DNA of 64,000 nt from Alphaproteobacteria bacterium (GTDB lineage Bacteria; Pseudomonadota; Alphaproteobacteria; Puniceispirillales; Puniceispirillaceae): the NCBI GenBank assembly GCA_022425485.1, contig JAKMFL010000010.1:1-64000 (forward strand). The letters are read 5' to 3'. Below, one piece after another: positions 63,705 to 64,000 of this stretch (the stretch's first letter is position 1; the number at the start of each line of letters is the position of its first letter). Under the pieces are notes generated by a model. That model saw only the letters and a list, made by a program, of their open reading frames with translations. It was not told where the DNA came from and ran no database searches. The position numbers and the translations under genes were made by a program.

Positions 63705-64000
63705 TTAGGAAGCCTTTATAGCTTGCGGATTTTTTCTGGCGGCCTCTAATGCTTTTGGCAGATTGGCGGCTAGATGTGTGCAATCTTCAGGCGTGCCAGC
63801 CGTAATACGGATGCACCTATTCTGGGGCGTCGTTCCGGGCATGCGCACAAATATTCCTTGATGGATCAAATTCTGCATCACCCTAGCCGCGAAATCTCCA
63901 TCGCCCCCACAATCAATCGCTAGGAAATTAGTCGCAGAAGCAAGCGGGGTGAGGCCGTTTTCAACCGCTATTGCGGCTATATCTGACAGTGCACCTTCAA
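63705..64000 (-). CDS. hisC: HisC-like aminotransferase, C-terminal part
   Basis: Translation of the minus strand gives the last 98 residues of a fold-type I PLP aminotransferase, with TPLASATNFLAIDCG, QGIFVRMPG and CIRITAGTPEDC, the RxTxGT end typical of histidinol-phosphate aminotransferase. The start and catalytic lysine lie beyond the window. Aromatic aminotransferases share this end, so the symbol is tentative. The gene converges with ppx. Confidence 0.75.
   Translation of the reverse strand, partial: EGALSDIAAIAVENGLTPLASATNFLAIDCGGDGDFAARVMQNLIHQGIFVRMPGTTPQNRCIRITAGTPEDCTHLAANLPKALEAARKNPQAIKAS

Overview
This 64 kb window reads as an ordinary chromosomal segment of a free-living Alphaproteobacterium. 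The evidence is gene order: tpiA-secG-pyrG-kdsA-eno-ftsB-pdhABC-lpd-lipA-coq10, followed by cinA-pgpA-ispDF and dusB-ntrB-ntrC-ntrY-ntrX-trkA-dat-hfq, a typical alphaproteobacterial arrangement. GC content is moderate, intergenic spaces are short, and a proteorhodopsin-era marine lifestyle is hinted at by a photolyase pair; a SAR116/Puniceispirillales-like organism is my best guess, but that is inference. I saw no rRNA, tRNA, CRISPR array, insertion sequence or phage gene.

Layout. 1-8.0 kb: mixed accessory genes (DUF3108 and chalcone-isomerase-like secreted proteins, a PQQ-dependent sugar dehydrogenase, a histone-deacetylase-family hydrolase divergent from a DegT-type aminotransferase, a zinc-ribbon protein, a PhnD-like binding protein and a lipoprotein with two Ig-like repeats). 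8.0-12.6 kb: a D-threonine-aldolase-type PLP enzyme, an MFS transporter, a haloacid-dehalogenase-type hydrolase, a cupin and small unknown proteins. 12.6-17.7 kb, minus strand: ppiD-trpE-SPOR protein. 17.8-30.5 kb: the central-metabolism block (glycolysis, CTP, KDO and the complete pyruvate dehydrogenase complex with lipoyl synthase). 30.4-32.7 kb, minus strand: ispDF-pgpA-cinA. 32.9-43.6 kb: dusB, both nitrogen two-component systems, potassium-uptake regulator TrkA, D-amino acid transaminase, Hfq and an inositol-monophosphatase-family enzyme. 43.7-53.6 kb: mazG, a DUF502 membrane protein with a very lysine-rich tail, recG, sdhE, mfd, a DsbA-family protein, a HugZ-like protein and a GST. 53.6-58.1 kb, minus strand: HIT protein, CPD photolyase, iron-sulfur (6-4) photolyase and an EamA transporter. 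58.4-64 kb: a homoserine-dehydrogenase-like/SAF protein, ppk-ppx and the end of a HisC-like aminotransferase.

The points I rate most worth following are these. NtrC keeps its receiver and DNA-binding domains, but its AAA+ domain has lost the GAFTGA loop and both Walker B acids, so it should not work as a sigma-54 activator. A stretch of intergenic DNA at 58.17-58.27 kb has the architecture of an Hfq-dependent small RNA. A PHO-box-like site precedes ppk-ppx. A perfect 7-4-7 inverted repeat sits beside a good promoter before dusB-ntrBCYX. Several short perfect tandem duplications lie at gene ends and in leaders, including a 4 x 14 bp array in the hfq leader.
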